Source: Paenibacillus terrae (GTDB lineage: Bacteria; Bacillota; Bacilli; Paenibacillales; Paenibacillaceae). Taken from it: DNA of 43,693 nt. The notes beneath the pieces are model-generated. The model made no database searches and was not told the DNA's origin. It was given only the letters and a program-made list of their open reading frames with translations. Of the stretch, positions 41,841-43,693 are shown one piece after another (the stretch's first letter is position 1; every line of letters begins with the position of its first letter). A program made the translations under genes and the position numbers. The stretch spans positions 1 through 43,693 of the forward strand of contig NZ_JTHP01000056.1 in NCBI RefSeq assembly GCF_000943545.1, read 5' to 3'.

Positions 41841-41886
41841 TTGACTTTTTACCCGGGCATCATTATTATCTTATAGTATAAGATAA
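41841..41886 (+). promoter_or_regulatory. marR promoter with perfect palindromic operator
   Basis: TTGACT (41841-41846) and TATTAT (41864-41869) are separated by 17 bases, a good sigma-A promoter. A perfect inverted repeat of ten-base arms around a central G (41866-41886; left arm TTATCTTATA) overlaps the -10 and the start point. This is the expected place for a MarR dimer to repress its own operon. Confidence 0.85.
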
Positions 41887-41908
41887 AAGCTAGAAGGTGT
41901 TGTGACCA

Positions 41909-42319
41909 TTGGATTATAAGACATTAGCGAAAGAACTGTTCGAGTATGTTGTCAAATCGCGCAAACCGGCATTAGAGGAACGAGGGCACTTCTCACGTGG
42001 TGAAATGGGGATTCTCATCTGTCTGAATTTCAATCAGGACGGGGTTACCTCGGGCCACTTGAGCGAATACTTGTCTGTCAGTACGGGACGGGTAGCAACG
42101 GCGCTGAAGAGCCTGGAGAAGAAAGGTCTGGTTGTACGGCGTACTGATGTCACCGACAAACGGAAGGTGATTGTATTCATTACGGATTCAGGCAAGCAAT
42201 TTATGATTGACAAGTATAATGAAGGAATCGCTTGGACCGAGAGCATTCTTCGCAAGCTGGACGAACAGGATGCCACAGAATTTATCCGACTCATTAAGCT
42301 TATTGTCTCTAAAAGCTGA
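41909..42319 (+). CDS. MarR-family transcriptional regulator
   Basis: This is a winged-helix repressor of 136 residues. The start is a TTG at 41909 (MDYKTLAKELFEYVVKS), nine bases after GAAGGTG. The winged helix at about 30-100 includes TSGHLSEYLSVSTGRVATALKSLEKKGLVVRRTDVTDKRKVIVFITDSG, with the DxRxxxxxLT-type wing of MarR proteins. The terminal helices would form the dimer. It probably represses itself and the ABC exporter 80 bases downstream through the palindrome at 41866-41886. An inducing ligand cannot be read from the sequence. Confidence 0.93.
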   Translation: MDYKTLAKELFEYVVKSRKPALEERGHFSRGEMGILICLNFNQDGVTSGHLSEYLSVSTGRVATALKSLEKKGLVVRRTDVTDKRKVIVFITDSGKQFMIDKYNEGIAWTESILRKLDEQDATEFIRLIKLIVSKS

Positions 42320-42398
42320 ATTCCTGTGCAGGTCGCATGCAGGATGCATTAAATTGCATCAAACACCTAAGATTTTCAGATAAAAGGAGAGCAACAGA

Positions 42399-43693
42399 AT
42401 GCTGAAGATATTCAAATATCTCAAGAAAAATGAATGGATGCTCGTGCTTTGCAGCCTGGCTTTCATTGTTGTGCAGGTATGGCTTGATCTGAAGCTGCCT
42501 GATTATATGGCGGAAATTACGACCAAGCTGCAAACGGAAGGAACGCCTATGTCGGAACTGCTGATTCCCGGCAGTTACATGCTGTTGTGTGCCGTCGGCA
42601 GTATGGTTGCATCTATTATTGTAGGCTACTTCGCGGCGAAGGTGGCGGCAGGGCTGGCCATGCGTCTGCGTGCGATGGTGTTTGATAAGACCTTATCCTT
42701 TTCAATGGAAGAGATGAACAGCTTTTCGACGGCAAGCCTCATCACCCGCACCACGAACGATGTTACCCAGATTCAAACGATCGTTGCGTTGGGACTCCAG
42801 GTGATCATCAAGGCACCGATACTGGCCGTGTGGGCTATTGTGAAGATTGCGGATAAAAACTGGCAGTGGACCGCCTCTACAGGAGCGGCCGTGGCTGTTC
42901 TGATCCTGATGCTAAGTGTTATTGTTATTTTCGCTCTCCCCAGTTTCCAGCGAATCCAGCGTCTCACCGATAATCTGAACAGGGTAACACGTGAGCATTT
43001 GACCGGACTTCGAGTGGTGCGCGCTTATAATGCAGATCAGTATCAGGAGCAGAAGTTCGAACAGGCCAACGTCGAATTGACGAATACAAACCTGTTTGCG
43101 AACCGGTTAATGGCGATGATTGGCCCGGGTATGACCTTTATTATGTCGGGTCTGAGTGTCGCTATCTATTGGATCGGCGCTTACCTGATTAACGGGACGG
43201 CCGTACCGGACCGCATTGCACTGTTCTCCAATATGGTCGTATTCTCGTCTTATGCGATGCAGGTGGTCATGGCCTTTATGATGGTTAGTATGATTTTCTT
43301 CTTGCTGCCTCGCGCTTCGATTTCTGCCAAACGGATCATGGAGGTATTGAACACCAAATCCAGCATCATGAACGGGCATGAGACGGCTGGAAAAGAGGGC
43401 GTTATGGGTCAGGTTGAATTCCGTAATGTCAGCTTCAAATATCCGGACGCGGATGAGCCTGTGCTTCGCAACATTAGCTTTACGGCGAAACGGGGCGAGA
43501 CGGTTGCCTTTATTGGCGCAACAGGCAGCGGCAAAACCAGCGTGATCAATCTGATTCCCCGTTTCTACGATGTGACCGAGGGAGAGGTGCTCGTGGATGG
43601 TGTGAATGTCAGAAACTATAAGCAGCAGGCACTCCATAACAAAATCGGGTATGTCCCTCAGAGAGCCGTGCTTTTCAGCGGTACAGTGGCATC
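42399..43693 (+). CDS. ABC exporter, fused permease and ATPase (3' end outside window)
   Basis: The gene starts at the ATG at 42399, eight bases after AAGGAGA, and is open to the window end (about 431 codons). The N-terminal part is a type-I exporter membrane domain with six segments (about 15-300); EHLTGLRVVRAYNADQYQEQKFEQAN is typical of it. The nucleotide-binding domain starts near 335 (VEFRNVSFKYPDADEPVLRNISF), has Walker A GATGSGKTS and the Q-loop region IGYVPQRAVLFSGT; the signature motif and Walker B lie outside. It follows marR with no terminator between. In Bacillota such marR-linked half transporters often come in pairs for drug or lipid export, so a second gene is likely beyond the edge. 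Confidence 0.93.
   Translation, partial: MLKIFKYLKKNEWMLVLCSLAFIVVQVWLDLKLPDYMAEITTKLQTEGTPMSELLIPGSYMLLCAVGSMVASIIVGYFAAKVAAGLAMRLRAMVFDKTLSFSMEEMNSFSTASLITRTTNDVTQIQTIVALGLQVIIKAPILAVWAIVKIADKNWQWTASTGAAVAVLILMLSVIVIFALPSFQRIQRLTDNLNRVTREHLTGLRVVRAYNADQYQEQKFEQANVELTNTNLFANRLMAMIGPGMTFIMSGLSVAIYWIGAYLINGTAVPDRIALFSNMVVFSSYAMQVVMAFMMVSMIFFLLPRASISAKRIMEVLNTKSSIMNGHETAGKEGVMGQVEFRNVSFKYPDADEPVLRNISFTAKRGETVAFIGATGSGKTSVINLIPRFYDVTEGEVLVDGVNVRNYKQQALHNKIGYVPQRAVLFSGTVA

Noticed and set aside
1..43693. Mobile elements, CRISPR arrays, tRNA or rRNA genes, toxin-antitoxin or phage genes
   Set aside because: No transposase, integrase, direct-repeat array, cloverleaf or paired small toxin genes were seen. 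The window reads as stable chromosomal core.

Overview
The window is chromosomal DNA of a Gram-positive, endospore-forming Bacillota, most likely a Paenibacillus (the gene content fits the P. polymyxa group). The grounds are the Bacillus-type division/cell-wall (dcw) order with spoVD and spoVE, bacillithiol synthase bshC, a GerR/RsfA-type sporulation regulator, a CotD-like coat protein, the meso-DAP signature in MurE and the GGAGG-rich ribosome sites. No phage, IS element, CRISPR array, rRNA or tRNA was found. Most of the sequence is core genome, and I see no convincing new multi-gene system.

Layout: (1) 1-13594, minus strand: mraZ, rsmH, ftsL, pbpB, spoVD, murE, murF, mraY, murD, spoVE, murG (cut by the window edge). 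This operon makes peptidoglycan precursors and the septal/spore-cortex synthases, and it carries a probable MraZ operator upstream. (2) 13927-16868, minus: bshC-ahcY with a good sigma-A promoter. (3) 16991-21738, minus: an oligopeptide ABC importer, oppA-B-C-F, without oppD, with an internal terminator after oppA and a strong terminator at its end. (4) 21892-24025, minus: gerR-like regulator, then panE and a DUF3397 membrane protein. (5) 24323-25411, plus: a secreted coiled-coil protein with a possible lipid-binding-like C-terminus. (6) 25554-30292, minus: typA, an LCP-family cell-wall ligase, an overlooked 37-codon gene with its own promoter and terminator, and the PIN-PhoH ATPase (ylaK). (7) 30587-32790: a small membrane protein and two divergent TerC-family metal transporters. 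(8) 32915-35291, minus: cysteine desulfurase and thiI, a tRNA 4-thiouridine pair. (9) 35447-37729, minus: a lytic transglycosylase, a small membrane protein, a DUF1540 cysteine-rich protein and a YpuI-like protein. (10) 37917-40106: a membrane-anchored subtilisin-like protease (plus) and a CotD-like coat protein (minus). (11) 40194-43693: a MocR-type regulator (minus), and on the plus strand a MarR regulator with a perfect palindromic operator followed by an ABC exporter that runs off the window.

The best candidates for a second look are the 37-codon unit at 27058-27259, the coiled-coil secreted protein, the opp operon with a single ATPase, and the protease with a large non-catalytic N-terminal region. 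Start codons were chosen from ribosome-binding sites and family N-termini; several differ from the longest open frame. All names rest on reading motifs and recalled family knowledge, not on database searches.
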